Counted from the stretch's first letter, positions 1 to 9,186 are shown. The stretch: 64,000 nt of DNA from Cytophagales bacterium (GCA_013298025.1 JAAFJE010000016.1:1-64000), one strand, 5' to 3'. Notes: generated by a model from the letters alone, not told the origin. Translations and numbers: made by a program.

Positions 1-751
1 TAATCCAACCTTCTACTTTCTTTTTGCCAAAGTAACGTATTTTTATCCGATCATTTTTTTCCTCTAACACCACAAATACATCACCTTCTATCAAATACAT
101 TTTTGTTGGCTCGGGGCTATCGGCATTAGGGTAAATACTTGATTTTTTGACAATAACCTTTTTTTCTTTTAACCCTTCAAAAGCCAAATATTGTTTCCAC
201 AATACTTTATTATACTTATGCAATTGTAAAAGAAAAGCATCGGCTATTGCTGTCACTTGTTCATAGGCAGTAAATGCATCTATACGATTTCCATACAATC
301 TAATAACGGCAGGTTTAGCGTCCTCATTCATGTCCTCGTTATATGTTATAGAATTACTTCGGTAGCTAGCATCAGGTAAAATATTCCCCCGTTTATCATA
401 GTCCTTGCCTTCCACATCATAAAAAATTAAAACGTTTCCTTTATCTAATAAATCAGAGATTTTCTTGGGATATGGTATTTTGTCATTATCAAACCCAATA
501 TAAGAAAAAGGGTTAGCGTATGTATAAAAAATCGAACGGTCATGCTTACCTTGATATATTTGTAGTGCTTTATTCCCTTTGATAATCATATAAATGTGGT
601 CTTTATCAGATTTATCTACCTCCTCTCTTTCATCTATCCCCACCCCAGACCATATTCCCTGTAGTTGTTTCAGTGAAACTAAATCTTCTCCTTGCCCCAA
701 GCTCGTGTTTAGGATAAGTATCAATAACAGCATAGTGCTTGTTGTTTTCAT
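1..751 (-). CDS. Secreted SH3b-like protein, copy 1 (3' end outside window)
   Basis: The frame is open from the ATG at 751 to the left window edge, so the C-terminus is missing. The protein starts with a signal peptide (MKTTSTMLLLILILNTSLG) and is therefore likely exported. The last ~50 visible residues look like a small SH3b-type beta domain. It is a near-identical paralogue of the gene at 1131-1895, displaced by about 1.14 kb on the same strand. The two proteins differ scatteredly and in one dense block just after the shared WSGV (nt 591-640 here, 1741-1784 in the other), where the lengths differ by two codons in frame. I do not recognise the N-terminal ~180 residues and assign no function. 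Confidence 0.75.
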   Translation of the reverse strand, partial: MKTTSTMLLLILILNTSLGQGEDLVSLKQLQGIWSGVGIDEREEVDKSDKDHIYMIIKGNKALQIYQGKHDRSIFYTYANPFSYIGFDNDKIPYPKKISDLLDKGNVLIFYDVEGKDYDKRGNILPDASYRSNSITYNEDMNEDAKPAVIRLYGNRIDAFTAYEQVTAIADAFLLQLHKYNKVLWKQYLAFEGLKEKKVIVKKSSIYPNADSPEPTKMYLIEGDVFVVLEEKNDRIKIRYFGKKKVEGWI

Positions 752-779
752 TTTGATGGTTTTTTATATGATTTTTTGG

Positions 780-1119
780 TTTATGAACTGAACGTATGGA
801 GGTTTGGGCTGTACCCCAGCTATTCGCCCTTGTTGGAGTTATCTCCAACAAGCTGTGCGTAATCCACTCGCTATTCCAAGTGTAAGGACTTGGAACGCCG
901 AATACAAAGCAGTCTTCGACTGCGACCTTGCTCAAATTGAACCTACTAAAGTATTCAATCTTTGCTATTGGTTGTACTGGTGGTGCAGTCGGAGACTGCA
1001 CTTGATTTGTTGTTCCAAGTTGTTAAACTTGAAACAGCGAGGGGCAAAATATCTCACTCATGGCATGACTGACAATCATTTGTGTATCTTAGCATCATGT
1101 GATAAGTCATGCCATGAGT
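780..1119. repeat. Interspersed repeat copy A with nested hairpins
   Basis: Three modules are visible. A 10-bp perfect hairpin at 829-852 (CTTGTTGGAG, loop TTAT, CTCCAACAAG). A core at 870-1038 bounded by imperfect 27-bp inverted repeats, the right arm ending in AAACTTGAAACAGC, with a GCAGTC/GACTGC-type hairpin inside. A 14-bp inverted repeat ACTCATGGCATGAC at 1056-1069 and 1106-1119. The core recurs at 2006-2174 and 18863-19031, and the first hairpin also at 1965-1988 and 19870-19893. No transposase is encoded, so this is a non-autonomous MITE/REP-like repeat. It lies upstream of copy 1 and downstream of copy 2 of the duplicated gene. Confidence 0.8.
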
Positions 1120-1130
1120 AAAAACCATAC

Positions 1131-1895
1131 CTAATTAGCTTCGTTTTTTTTAATCCAGCCCTCTACTTTCTTTTTGCCAAAGTAACGTATTTTTATCCGA
1201 TCATTTTTTTCCTCTAACACCACAAATACATCCCCTTCTATCAAATACATTTTTGTTGGCTCGGGGCTATCGGCATTGGGGTAAATACTTGATTTTTTGA
1301 CAATAACCTTTTTTTCTTTTAACCCTTCAAAAGCCAAATATTGTTTCCACAATACTTTATTATACTTATGCAATTGTAAAAGAAAAGCATCGTCTATAGC
1401 TGTTACTTGTTCATAGACGGTAAATGCATCTATACGGATACTATACAATCTAATAACGGCAGGTTTATAGTCCTCATTCTTATCCTCGTTATATGTTATA
1501 GAATTACTTCGGTAGCTAGCATCAGGTAAAATATTACCCTGTTTATCATAGTCCCGGCCTTCCACACGATAAAAATTTAAACGCTCTCCTTTATCTAATA
1601 AATCAGAGATTTTCTTGGGATATGGTATTTTGTCATTATCAAACCCAATATAAGAAAAAGGGTTAGCGTCTGTATAAAAACTCGAACGGTCATGCTTATC
1701 TTGATATATTTGTAGTGCTTTATTCCCTTTGATAATCATATAGACATTATCATATAATACAGTCTTTACTCCTGCCTCTACCTCCACCCCAGACCATATT
1801 CCCTGTAGTTGTTTCAGTGAAACTAAATCTTCTCCTTGCCCCAAACTCGTGTTTAGGATAAGTATCAATAACAGAATAGTGCTTGTTGTTTTCAT
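1131..1895 (-). CDS. Secreted SH3b-like protein, copy 2
   Basis: A 254-residue protein with an N-terminal signal peptide (MKTTSTILLLILILNTSLG), an unrecognised middle part and a C-terminal SH3b-like segment from about residue 203 (SSIYPNADSPEPTK onward) ending in GWIKKNEAN. SH3b domains in secreted bacterial proteins often bind peptidoglycan or mediate protein contacts; here that is inference. Copy 1 to the left is almost the same except for a variable block near residues 37-51. The upstream region, including the repeat at 1921-2180, is duplicated with the gene, so the tandem unit is gene plus upstream repeat. Start chosen at the ATG in front of the signal peptide. Confidence 0.75.
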   Translation of the reverse strand: MKTTSTILLLILILNTSLGQGEDLVSLKQLQGIWSGVEVEAGVKTVLYDNVYMIIKGNKALQIYQDKHDRSSFYTDANPFSYIGFDNDKIPYPKKISDLLDKGERLNFYRVEGRDYDKQGNILPDASYRSNSITYNEDKNEDYKPAVIRLYSIRIDAFTVYEQVTAIDDAFLLQLHKYNKVLWKQYLAFEGLKEKKVIVKKSSIYPNADSPEPTKMYLIEGDVFVVLEEKNDRIKIRYFGKKKVEGWIKKNEAN

Positions 1896-1920
1896 TTTGC
1901 TCGTTTTTTATGTGATTTTT

Positions 1921-2180
1921 TGGTTTATGAACTGAACGTATGGAGGTTTGGGCTGTACTTCGCCCTTGTTGGAGTTATCTCCAACAAGCTGTGCGTAAGC
2001 CACTCGCTATTCCAAGTGTAAGAACTTGGAACGCCGAATACAAAGCAGTCTTCGACTGCGACCTTGCTCAAATTGAACACACTAAAGTATTCAATCTTAG
2101 CTACTGGTCGTACTGGTGGTGCAGTCGGAGACTGCACTTGATTTGTTGTTCCAAGTTGTTAAACTTGAAACAGCTAGGGG
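1921..2180. repeat. Interspersed repeat copy B
   Basis: Second copy of the repeat upstream of the duplicated gene. It has the CTTGTTGGAG/CTCCAACAAG hairpin (1965-1988) and the ~168-bp core with inverted ends (2006-2032 and 2148-2174), enclosing GTGCAGTC-GGA-GACTGCAC. The ~45 bp before the hairpin also match copy A, so the duplication spans the gene and its upstream repeat. Apparent small ORFs here are by-products of the palindromes. From 2181 to about 2430 no gene or clear signal is seen. Confidence 0.8.
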
Positions 2181-2439
2181 TAAAGTTAGTGATTTTTGCC
2201 AATTTTTTACCCCTTGTGGCTACTTCTGTGGCATAATCTGCTATGAAATCTCCTTGCTGTTCAGAAGCATTCCTATCGTTTCGTTACCCCTACAATAATG
2301 TTATTTTAAAGACAAACTTGCGTACAAGACTATCTTCATATTGATAATTTTAACGAAATTAGCACAAATAAAAAATGCCTGATTGTCAGTTTATTGATGT
2401 CCTTAGCCCAACTTTTAGCATGAAATAAAAATATTTTAA

Positions 2440-2505
2440 ATGTTATGCTTGCATAACATTTTTTTTGTTTTTTATATTTACATAAATATTGGTATGTAAG
2501 CATAC
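2440..2505 (+). promoter_or_regulatory. Two related palindromes upstream of acyl-CoA dehydrogenase
   Basis: A perfect 9-bp inverted repeat with a 2-nt spacer lies at 2440-2459 (ATGTTATGC tt GCATAACAT). A second lies at 2492-2505 (GTATG taag CATAC). Both fit nTATGnnnGCATAn and their centres are 48 bp apart. The second ends about 34 nt before the ATG at 2540. Two similar dyads of this size suggest a paired operator for a dimeric repressor, possibly a TetR-type regulator of fatty-acid degradation; the regulator is not identified. The T-run after the first could also make it a weak terminator. Confidence 0.45.
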
Positions 2506-2539
2506 TATTTTTTTATTTGACCTTCAAAACTCGATAACT

Positions 2540-4339
2540 ATGGTACTCACAACACAAGAGAACGCTATCAAAGGAGGCGATTTTCTCATCAAAGACATAG
2601 ATGCCTCGCAGATATTTATTCCTGAAGATTTTTCGGAAGAACAACAAATGATTGCCCAGACCTGTCTGGACTTCCTGCGTACAGAAGTGCAACCCCAACT
2701 AGAAGCCATTGATGCCGCCAAAGACACAACCTTGATGGTTTCGTTGCTCGACAAAGCTGGCGAATTGGGTTTGTTGGGTACGGCTATTCCCGAAGCGTAT
2801 GGCGGTTTTGGAATGAATTTCAACACTTCTATGCTGGTGGCAGAAGCCTGTGGCGGAGGACATTCGTTTTCGGTGGCACTTTCGGCCCATACGGGTATTG
2901 GTACGTTGCCGATTTTGTACTATGGAAATGAAGAACAAAAAAGCAAATATTTACCCAAGTTGGCCTCTGGCGAATGGAAAGCGGCTTATTGCTTGACCGA
3001 ACCCGATGCGGGTTCCGATGCCAATTCGGGGAAAACCAAGGCGGTGCTATCGGCCGATGGAACGCATTACCTTATCAACGGACAAAAAATGTGGATAACC
3101 AACGGCGGTTTTGCTGATTTATTTATCGTTTTTGCCAAAATAGATAACGATAAATCGCTGACGGCTTTCATTGTAGAAAAAAGCTTTGGCGGTATCACGA
3201 TGAACGAAGAAGAGCATAAAATGGGTATCAAAGGTTCTTCTACACGCCAAATTTTCTTCAACGATTGTGCTGTGCCTGTCGAAAATATGCTCTTTACCCG
3301 TGAAGGAGGCTTCAAAATTGCGGTGAATATCCTCAACATTGGTCGCATCAAATTGATGGCGGCAGTGGTAGGAGCAAGCAAAAAAGTGGTAGCTACTGCT
3401 ATCAATTATGCCAACGAACGCAAGCAATTTGGTACGAGTATTGCCAATTTTGGAGCTATCAAACACAAAATTGCTTCGATGCTCGTCAAAACTTATGCAG
3501 CCGAATCGGCGGCGTATCGGGCTGGACAAAATATCGACGATGCCATCGAAATGTATTTGGCGGCAGGCATGGAGTCGGGACAAGCCAAATTAAAGGGTGT
3601 TGAGCAATTTGCCATTGAATGTGCCATGCTCAAGGTACATGGCTCTGAAATACTCGATTTTGTGGTGGACGAAGGCGTGCAAATCTATGGTGGTATGGGC
3701 TTTTCGGCCGAAGCACCCATGGACAGGTCTTATCGAGATTCTCGTATCAACCGTATTTTTGAAGGAACAAACGAAATCAATCGCTTGTTGGCGGTAGGCA
3801 CAGTAATCAAGCGAGCCATGAAAGGCGAGCTAGACGTGATGCCCGCAGCGATGGCGGTAGGCAAAGAAATCATGAGCATTCCAGATTTTGGTTTGAGCGA
3901 TGACGACGGTTTATTTGCCAAAGAAAAGAAAGCCCTAAAAAACATGAAAAAGGCGATTTTGATGGTAGCAGGAGCGGCCCTACAAAAATTCATGATGGCG
4001 TTTGAACAAGAGCAAGAAATTATCATGAACATTGCCGATATGATGATTGAAACGTATGTAGCCGAATCGACCCTTTTACGTGTAGAGAAACTGGCCCGTG
4101 TGCGAGGGGTTGAAGCCTGTGCGATACAGCAAGACGTGGCATTGGTGTATTTGCACGAAGCCATCGAAAAGGTAAATAGTGCAGGAAAGGCAGCCATTAC
4201 CTCGTTTGCCGAAGGCGACGAGCTAAGAGTGATGCTCATGGGACTCAAACGTTTTACAAAAATAGACCCTATCAACTTGAAAGAAGCCCGCCGAAGAATT
4301 GCCGAAGCGGCCATTGCTCAAAATTCGTATATTTTGTAA
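2540..4339 (+). CDS. Acyl-CoA dehydrogenase family protein
   Basis: A 599-residue flavoenzyme expected to oxidise acyl-CoA to trans-2-enoyl-CoA in beta-oxidation, passing electrons to ETF. The N-terminal and middle domains carry the first signature (LTEPDAGSDA near residue 151, then WITNGG). The C-terminal helical domain has YGGMGF (~383) and FEGTNEIN (~407), whose glutamate matches the catalytic base of many family members. An extra ~180-residue C-terminal extension after this domain is usual in the long ~600-residue type of Bacteroidota. Start: the ATG at 2540, because the 17 codons before it from a TTG are AT-rich and overlap a palindrome. Monocistronic, with a terminator downstream. Confidence 0.9.
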   Translation: MVLTTQENAIKGGDFLIKDIDASQIFIPEDFSEEQQMIAQTCLDFLRTEVQPQLEAIDAAKDTTLMVSLLDKAGELGLLGTAIPEAYGGFGMNFNTSMLVAEACGGGHSFSVALSAHTGIGTLPILYYGNEEQKSKYLPKLASGEWKAAYCLTEPDAGSDANSGKTKAVLSADGTHYLINGQKMWITNGGFADLFIVFAKIDNDKSLTAFIVEKSFGGITMNEEEHKMGIKGSSTRQIFFNDCAVPVENMLFTREGGFKIAVNILNIGRIKLMAAVVGASKKVVATAINYANERKQFGTSIANFGAIKHKIASMLVKTYAAESAAYRAGQNIDDAIEMYLAAGMESGQAKLKGVEQFAIECAMLKVHGSEILDFVVDEGVQIYGGMGFSAEAPMDRSYRDSRINRIFEGTNEINRLLAVGTVIKRAMKGELDVMPAAMAVGKEIMSIPDFGLSDDDGLFAKEKKALKNMKKAILMVAGAALQKFMMAFEQEQEIIMNIADMMIETYVAESTLLRVEKLARVRGVEACAIQQDVALVYLHEAIEKVNSAGKAAITSFAEGDELRVMLMGLKRFTKIDPINLKEARRRIAEAAIAQNSYIL

Positions 4340-4419
4340 AAAAATATTTTGCAAGAAAAAAAAGGTACTGTGCAGAAAATACGTTAAATTTGAGAAATGA
4401 TAAAGATAGAGTTGATAGA

Positions 4420-4453
4420 AAAAGAGGTAGGCTTTTGCTACCTCTTTTTTTTT
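4420..4453 (+). terminator. Rho-independent terminator after acyl-CoA dehydrogenase
   Basis: AAAAGAGGTAG, a 7-nt loop, CTACCTCTTTT, then a T-run. It lies 80 nt after the stop codon and the A/T symmetry could let it work in both directions. Confidence 0.75.
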
Positions 4454-4460
4454 ACGCCAT

Positions 4461-4493
4461 AAAAAAACCACGCTTGTGAAAGAGTGGTTTTTT
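4461..4493 (-). terminator. Rho-independent terminator after rplS
   Basis: AAAAAAACCAC, 12-nt loop, GTGGTTTTTTT. It follows the rplS stop codon on the minus strand and faces the terminator at 4420. Confidence 0.65.
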
Positions 4494-4515
4494 ATATACC
4501 GACAGTGCCGAGAAA

Positions 4516-4872
4516 CTATTTTTTCTTAGCTTCTTTAACTTTTGCAGCTCTACCTTGTTTGCCACGAAGATAAAACAATCTTGCACGACGTACTTTACCT
4601 TTACGCAATACTTCGATTTTGTCGATGTTTGGTGACAACAAAGGAAAAATTCTTTCAACACCTACACCGTTAGAAATTTTACGAACGGTAAAAGACTCAC
4701 CAGCACCAGAGTTACGACGTTGGATAACTGTACCTTGGAATACCTGGATACGCTCTTTGTTACCTTCACGGATTTTCACGTGTACGTTTACGGTATCACC
4801 TGCCGAAAACTCGGGCAATTCTGCACGGCGTGCAGCGTTTTCAGCTTCTACGAATTTAATTAAATCGTTCAT
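4516..4872 (-). CDS. rplS: 50S ribosomal protein L19
   Basis: A 118-residue basic protein with the L19 core: an N-terminal helix followed by the beta-barrel [19 protein letters not shown], then [27 protein letters not shown] and the lysine/arginine-rich tail. L19 sits at the 30S-50S interface and forms an intersubunit bridge. The length matches the family. Here it stands alone rather than with rpsP-rimM-trmD, which is common in Bacteroidota. It diverges from the NAD(P)HX repair gene, with a 257-bp spacer holding its likely promoter. Confidence 0.97.
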   Translation of the reverse strand: MNDLIKFVEAENAARRAELPEFSAGDTVNVHVKIREGNKERIQVFQGTVIQRRNSGAGESFTVRKISNGVGVERIFPLLSPNIDKIEVLRKGKVRRARLFYLRGKQGRAAKVKEAKKK

Positions 4873-5002
4873 TTTGAATGATTTTATAGTTAAAGTCTAA
4901 TATTTGAATGACTTGATTAATAACTAGCGGTGATATTAAAGGTCTGAAAAACAATGGATTATTGCTGTTTGACTGCCCAATCACATAATCACTTAATCTT
5001 TT

Positions 5003-5045
5003 GGGGTGCAAAGTTCAGAAAAAAAAATCTGAATACCAATTGTTT
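5003..5045 (-). promoter_or_regulatory. Probable rplS promoter
   Basis: On the minus strand the spacer reads TGAACTTTGCACCCC, close to the Bacteroidota -7 box TAnnTTTGC typical of ribosomal genes, with a TTGG about 22 nt upstream in place of the -33 TTTG. The -7 box has G for A at its second base. The rplS start codon is ~130 nt downstream. Confidence 0.4.
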
Positions 5046-5129
5046 AAGTTTATTTATTCGATAAAATTGACATTTTTACAAAAAAGTATTTGCTTCGCCT
5101 ATAATAAACCCTTACAGCCTTTTCCGACT

Positions 5130-6602
5130 ATGAAAAAAATACTCAATGCTTCGCAAATACGGGCTTTAGATGCCTACACCATTCAACACGAACCCATCGC
5201 TTCGATTGATTTGATGGAACGTGCTTCTTGGGCTTTTGTGGCCTGTTTACGCAAACACTTTGAACATTTGCCTGCCTTCGAGATTTATTGTGGCTTGGGC
5301 AATAATGGAGGCGATGGGCTTGCCATTGCACGCTTGTTGCACGAAAGAGGCTGTCGGGTAAAGGTGTGGGTGGTACGTCATGCCCAAGATGTTTCGATAG
5401 ATTTTTTTGAAAACTACAAACGACTAGAAGCCCTCATGCCCATAGAAGAATTGCACGGGATGCACACTTGGGTAGCTCCTTCGAGCGATACGCTGGTAGT
5501 TGATGCCCTGCTAGGGTCGGGTATCAATCGACCTGTGAAGGGCATTTTGCAAGACATAATCCATACGCTCAATTTATTACCCAATACCAAAATTGCCGTG
5601 GACATCCCTTCTGGTTTGTATGTGGATAAACCTGTGGAAAAGGAAGCCATTGTTTTACAAGCCCAACTGACCATCAGTTTCCAAGTGCCTAAATTAGCTT
5701 TTTTATTACCCGAAAATCATGCGTATGTAGGCAAATGGGAGGTAGTTGACATTGGATTGAGCGAGGCGTATTTGGCAAGCTTAGAGAGTCTCTATTTTTA
5801 TATGTCGCAAGTGCCTATCAAGCCCAGAGCCAAGTTTTCGCACAAAGGAAGTTTTGGTCATGCCTTGCTATTGGTTGGGAAAAAAGGGAGCATCGGAGCG
5901 GCTGTATTGGCTGCAAAGGCTTGTTTGCGTTCGGGGGTAGGATTACTCACGACGCATATTCCGGCTTGTGGCTACTACATTATGCAAACAAGCGTTCCCG
6001 AAGCTTTGTGCAGTACCGATAGTCATGCCGAGCTATTAACCGAGCTACCCGATTTGAGCTTGTACCAAGCCATTGGGGTTGGGTGTGGTATTGGCAAAGC
6101 ACCTGCTACAGCACAGATGTTAGAAACTTTACTCAAACGAGCAGCCTGTCCTTTGGTATTAGATGCCGATGCCATCAACTTGCTTGCCGAAATGCCACAG
6201 CTATTGCCTTTACTCAAACCCAACACCATTCTTACGCCTCATCCAAAAGAATTACAGCGATTGTTGGGTAGTTGGGAAAATGACTATGAAAAATTGCGTA
6301 AAACACAAGATTTTTGTCAGCACTATGGCGTGATTGTCTTGATTAAAGGAATGCACACAGCAGTGGTATTACCCGACCGTAAGGTTTATTTTAATGCTAC
6401 GGGCAATGCAGGTATGGCTACAGGCGGAAGTGGCGACGTGCTAACAGGCATGATTACGGCACTGTTGGCACAGGGATATACCGCCAGTGAAGCAGTCATG
6501 TTGGCTGTATATAAACATGGCGAAGCAGGCGATAACGTCGCCCAACAGCGAGGACAAATGGCTTTAATTGCCAGTGACTTGGTAGAAGCACTGCGATGGT
6601 AG
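5130..6602 (+). CDS. nnr: Bifunctional NAD(P)HX epimerase/dehydratase
   Basis: A 490-residue fusion of the YjeF_N epimerase and the carbohydrate-kinase-like dehydratase that together repair hydrated NADH and NADPH. The N-terminal half has the Rossmann signature CGLGNNGGDGLAIA (residues ~55-67) and VDALLGSGINRPVKG; the C-terminal half starts near residue 230 (FSHKGSFGHALLLVGKKGS) and has VLDADAINLLAE, LTPHPKE and the GNAGMATGGSGDVLTG nucleotide/catalytic loop near 425-440. Start: the ATG at 5130 (MKKILNASQIRALDAYT), since the preceding 43 codons overlap the divergent rplS promoter. It converges on feoB across a shared terminator. Confidence 0.95.
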   Translation: MKKILNASQIRALDAYTIQHEPIASIDLMERASWAFVACLRKHFEHLPAFEIYCGLGNNGGDGLAIARLLHERGCRVKVWVVRHAQDVSIDFFENYKRLEALMPIEELHGMHTWVAPSSDTLVVDALLGSGINRPVKGILQDIIHTLNLLPNTKIAVDIPSGLYVDKPVEKEAIVLQAQLTISFQVPKLAFLLPENHAYVGKWEVVDIGLSEAYLASLESLYFYMSQVPIKPRAKFSHKGSFGHALLLVGKKGSIGAAVLAAKACLRSGVGLLTTHIPACGYYIMQTSVPEALCSTDSHAELLTELPDLSLYQAIGVGCGIGKAPATAQMLETLLKRAACPLVLDADAINLLAEMPQLLPLLKPNTILTPHPKELQRLLGSWENDYEKLRKTQDFCQHYGVIVLIKGMHTAVVLPDRKVYFNATGNAGMATGGSGDVLTGMITALLAQGYTASEAVMLAVYKHGEAGDNVAQQRGQMALIASDLVEALRW

Positions 6603-6629
6603 ATTAAAAAATTAGAAGTTTTATTCAAA

Positions 6630-6664
6630 AAAAAGGAGGACAATATACTTTTGTCCTCCTTTTT
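6630..6664. terminator. Bidirectional terminator between nnr and feoB
   Basis: AAAAAGGAGGAC, 11-nt loop, GTCCTCCTTTTT: a 12-bp stem with an A-run and T-run on opposite sides, midway between convergent genes. Confidence 0.8.
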
Positions 6665-6686
6665 TCTACATAAAAATCAAAAAAAT

Positions 6687-8807
6687 TTATTTTAAAATCT
6701 GATATACAATAAAGGCTGCAACATAAGCCAAGCCCGACATATACACAAACTGGATAGTGGGGTATCGCCAAGATTTCGTTTCTCGGTAAGTAGTAGCCAA
6801 GGTACTCATACACTGCATGGCAAAAGCATAAAAAATCAAGAGCGAAAAGCCCAAGGCGGTGTCGTACATGGGTTTGCCTGTGTCGGGATTGATTTCGGCA
6901 CGCATACGGTTGACGATGGTCGTGTTTTCGTCATCGACCTCGCCACCAAGGCTGTAAATAGTTGACATCGTACCAACAAAAACTTCACGAGCGGCAAACG
7001 AGGTAATCAAGGCAATGCCAATTTTCCAATCATAGCCCAAAGGCTTGATAATCGGCTCGATGGTTTTGCCAAAATAACCTGCATACGACTGCTCTAATTT
7101 TTCGGAAGCAATTTTATTTTGTAATTCGGCTTCTGATAGTTGCGGATACGTAGCTTTTATTTTAGCTTCGGCCTGTTGCATGGCATCGCCAGGGCCGTAG
7201 CTTGCCAGCACCCACAAGACAATAGAAATAGCAACAATAATTTTTCCTGCCTCAAACACAAATGCTTTGGTGGCATTGAGCAGGGTCATCAGAATATGCT
7301 TGAAACGAGGGCCTTTGTAGGAAGGAAGTTCCATGATGAAATAGCTTCTTTCCTTGGTATTGAGGATGATTTTCAACAACCAAGCCGTAAAAATAGCCAT
7401 GAAAAAACCCAATAAATATAGTCCGAAAAGGGCTACGCCTTGCAAACTAAAAATGCCAAACAGGGTACTTTTTTCTGGTACAACCAAGGCTATCAAGACC
7501 GTATAAATAGGCAAACGTGCCGAGCAAGACATCAGGGGCGTAACCATAATGGTGATAAGGCGGTCTTTCCAAGAACCAATGCTACGGGTACTCATAATAG
7601 CCGGCACAGCACAAGCAACACCCGAAATGAGGGGTACAACCGACTTTCCGTTTAGCCCAAACCTACGCATGAGTTTGTCCATGATAAACATTACCCGTGA
7701 CATATAGCCCGTTTCTTCGAGCAAGGAAATGAATAAAAATAGAAAAACAATTTGAGGTACAAAAACCACCACACCGCCAATCCCTGCAATGAGGCCGTCG
7801 GTTAGAAGGTTGACAAGCTGGCTTTCGGGTAAGGTGTTTTTGAGGTATTCTGTAAGATTAGCAACGCCGTTATCTATCAAATCTTGTGGATACGCCGCCC
7901 AAGTAAATACCGCTTGGAACATCAAAAACAAAATACCCAAGAAAATAAAATAACCCCAAAAGCGATGCAAGAAAACCTTATCTAGGCGGTCGGTCCACGT
8001 TGTGATAGGTTGGTCTTCTACAGGTACTTGGTGCAAACACGCATCTACAATTTCGTTGAGTACGGCATAGCGAGATACCGTTTCTTGGGCTTGGAACTTC
8101 TTAGAATTCCAGCCATATTTTTCTTGTAATTTATCAAAACCAACCCGTTGCTCGGTCGAAAATTGCTTCAAATTATCGTGTTCCGACAGCCACAACAAAG
8201 CATGGTAATCGTCGGTTTCGCCATAATTTTCACGAATTTCTTCGACCAATTCTTTGGAATACTCTACTGGTAACGAGTCGTTTGAGTTGAAACGAGTTTC
8301 TAAAGTTTTATTAACCGCCAAACGTAAGCCGTTGAGTCCGATGCCCTTTTTGGCATTTACTTCGGCTATTTCTACGTTGAGTTCTCTGGCCAATTTGACA
8401 GAATTGATGACAATACCCGAATTTTCGGCTACGTCAATCATATTGAGTGCCAATACGGTAGGAATACCTAAATCTCGTACTTGACTGAAAAGCAATAAGT
8501 TGCGTTTGAGGTTGGAAGCATCGGCCACCACAATGGCAATATCGGGGTAATCGGGGTGCTGAGGGTTGGCCAGAATGTTGATAACCACCTGTTCGTCAAC
8601 AGATTTAGGATAAATGCTATAGATGCCCGGTAAATCCAAGATTTCGGCTTGAACACCTTTGTCTAAGTTCCATTTACCAATCAATTTATCCATCGTTACG
8701 CCTGGGAAGTTCCCCGTTTTTTGGCGTAAACCCGTCAGGCTATTAAATAAAGAGGATTTCCCAGCGTTGGGATTTCCAATCAAGGCTATTTTGGGTGAAT
8801 TCTTCAA
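6687..8807 (-). CDS. feoB: Ferrous iron transport protein B (FeoB)
   Basis: A 706-residue inner-membrane Fe(II) importer with a cytosolic GTPase. G1 is GNPNAGKS (residues 11-18), the G3 DLPG lies at 58-61 and the G4 motif is NMID (122-125). A GDI-like linker follows, then the membrane region from about residue 275 with two gate repeats (the second near residue 455, VTPLMSCSARLPIYT), and a late segment AREVFVGTMSTIYSLGG. The length is usual for a FeoB without FeoC. It follows feoA by 67 bp on the same strand, giving a feoAB operon. Confidence 0.97.
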   Translation of the reverse strand: MKNSPKIALIGNPNAGKSSLFNSLTGLRQKTGNFPGVTMDKLIGKWNLDKGVQAEILDLPGIYSIYPKSVDEQVVINILANPQHPDYPDIAIVVADASNLKRNLLLFSQVRDLGIPTVLALNMIDVAENSGIVINSVKLARELNVEIAEVNAKKGIGLNGLRLAVNKTLETRFNSNDSLPVEYSKELVEEIRENYGETDDYHALLWLSEHDNLKQFSTEQRVGFDKLQEKYGWNSKKFQAQETVSRYAVLNEIVDACLHQVPVEDQPITTWTDRLDKVFLHRFWGYFIFLGILFLMFQAVFTWAAYPQDLIDNGVANLTEYLKNTLPESQLVNLLTDGLIAGIGGVVVFVPQIVFLFLFISLLEETGYMSRVMFIMDKLMRRFGLNGKSVVPLISGVACAVPAIMSTRSIGSWKDRLITIMVTPLMSCSARLPIYTVLIALVVPEKSTLFGIFSLQGVALFGLYLLGFFMAIFTAWLLKIILNTKERSYFIMELPSYKGPRFKHILMTLLNATKAFVFEAGKIIVAISIVLWVLASYGPGDAMQQAEAKIKATYPQLSEAELQNKIASEKLEQSYAGYFGKTIEPIIKPLGYDWKIGIALITSFAAREVFVGTMSTIYSLGGEVDDENTTIVNRMRAEINPDTGKPMYDTALGFSLLIFYAFAMQCMSTLATTYRETKSWRYPTIQFVYMSGLAYVAAFIVYQILK

Positions 8808-8874
8808 GGCTTTTACATTTTAAGGCTTTATGACTTTTGAAGGCAAAAGTGTATGCCCTTTACCAAGCTACAGA

Positions 8875-9093
8875 TTAAGCAATTATAATGGTTGATGCCT
8901 CATCTTTACGCATCGATAAAACATATCCTGAGACTTTTACAGCGATGGGGTCGCCGAAAGGAGCTATGTGGGTCATGGTTACTTGCGTACCCGGCAGGCA
9001 GCCCATTTCTAGGAGTTTTAGCGATAAAAGTTCGTCGCTGAATCCTACAATAACGCCTCGCTCACCAATTTTTAAATCTGCTACGGTCTTCAT
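8875..9093 (-). CDS. feoA: Ferrous iron transport protein A (FeoA)
   Basis: A 72-residue SH3-like protein (VADLKIGERGVIVGF, LLEMGCLPGTQVTM, GDPIAVKVSGYVLSMRKDEA) of the FeoA family, which is thought to bind FeoB and modulate its transport. First gene of feoAB. The region upstream (9094-9480) is shared with the divergent ccmB gene and holds a possible iron-regulator dyad at 9187-9203, a perfect GTCAATTGAC palindrome at 9130-9139, and the ccmB promoter. Confidence 0.95.
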   Translation of the reverse strand: MKTVADLKIGERGVIVGFSDELLSLKLLEMGCLPGTQVTMTHIAPFGDPIAVKVSGYVLSMRKDEASTIIIA

Positions 9094-9186
9094 GCTGTTT
9101 TTGAGTGTTTTCGGAAAAGATAAGGTCTAGTCAATTGACCACTTCGAGTATATATTGCGAGTAACTGCCTCTAATTGGCTACTTTA

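Noticed and set aside
804-1121. ORFs across the interspersed repeats (also 1940-2236, 18925-19261)
   Set aside because: They recur only because the palindromic repeat is duplicated; both strands are equally open and no motif is present.
3067-3583. Long minus-strand ORFs inside acyl-CoA dehydrogenase
   Set aside because: Mirror frames of a well-supported coding gene.
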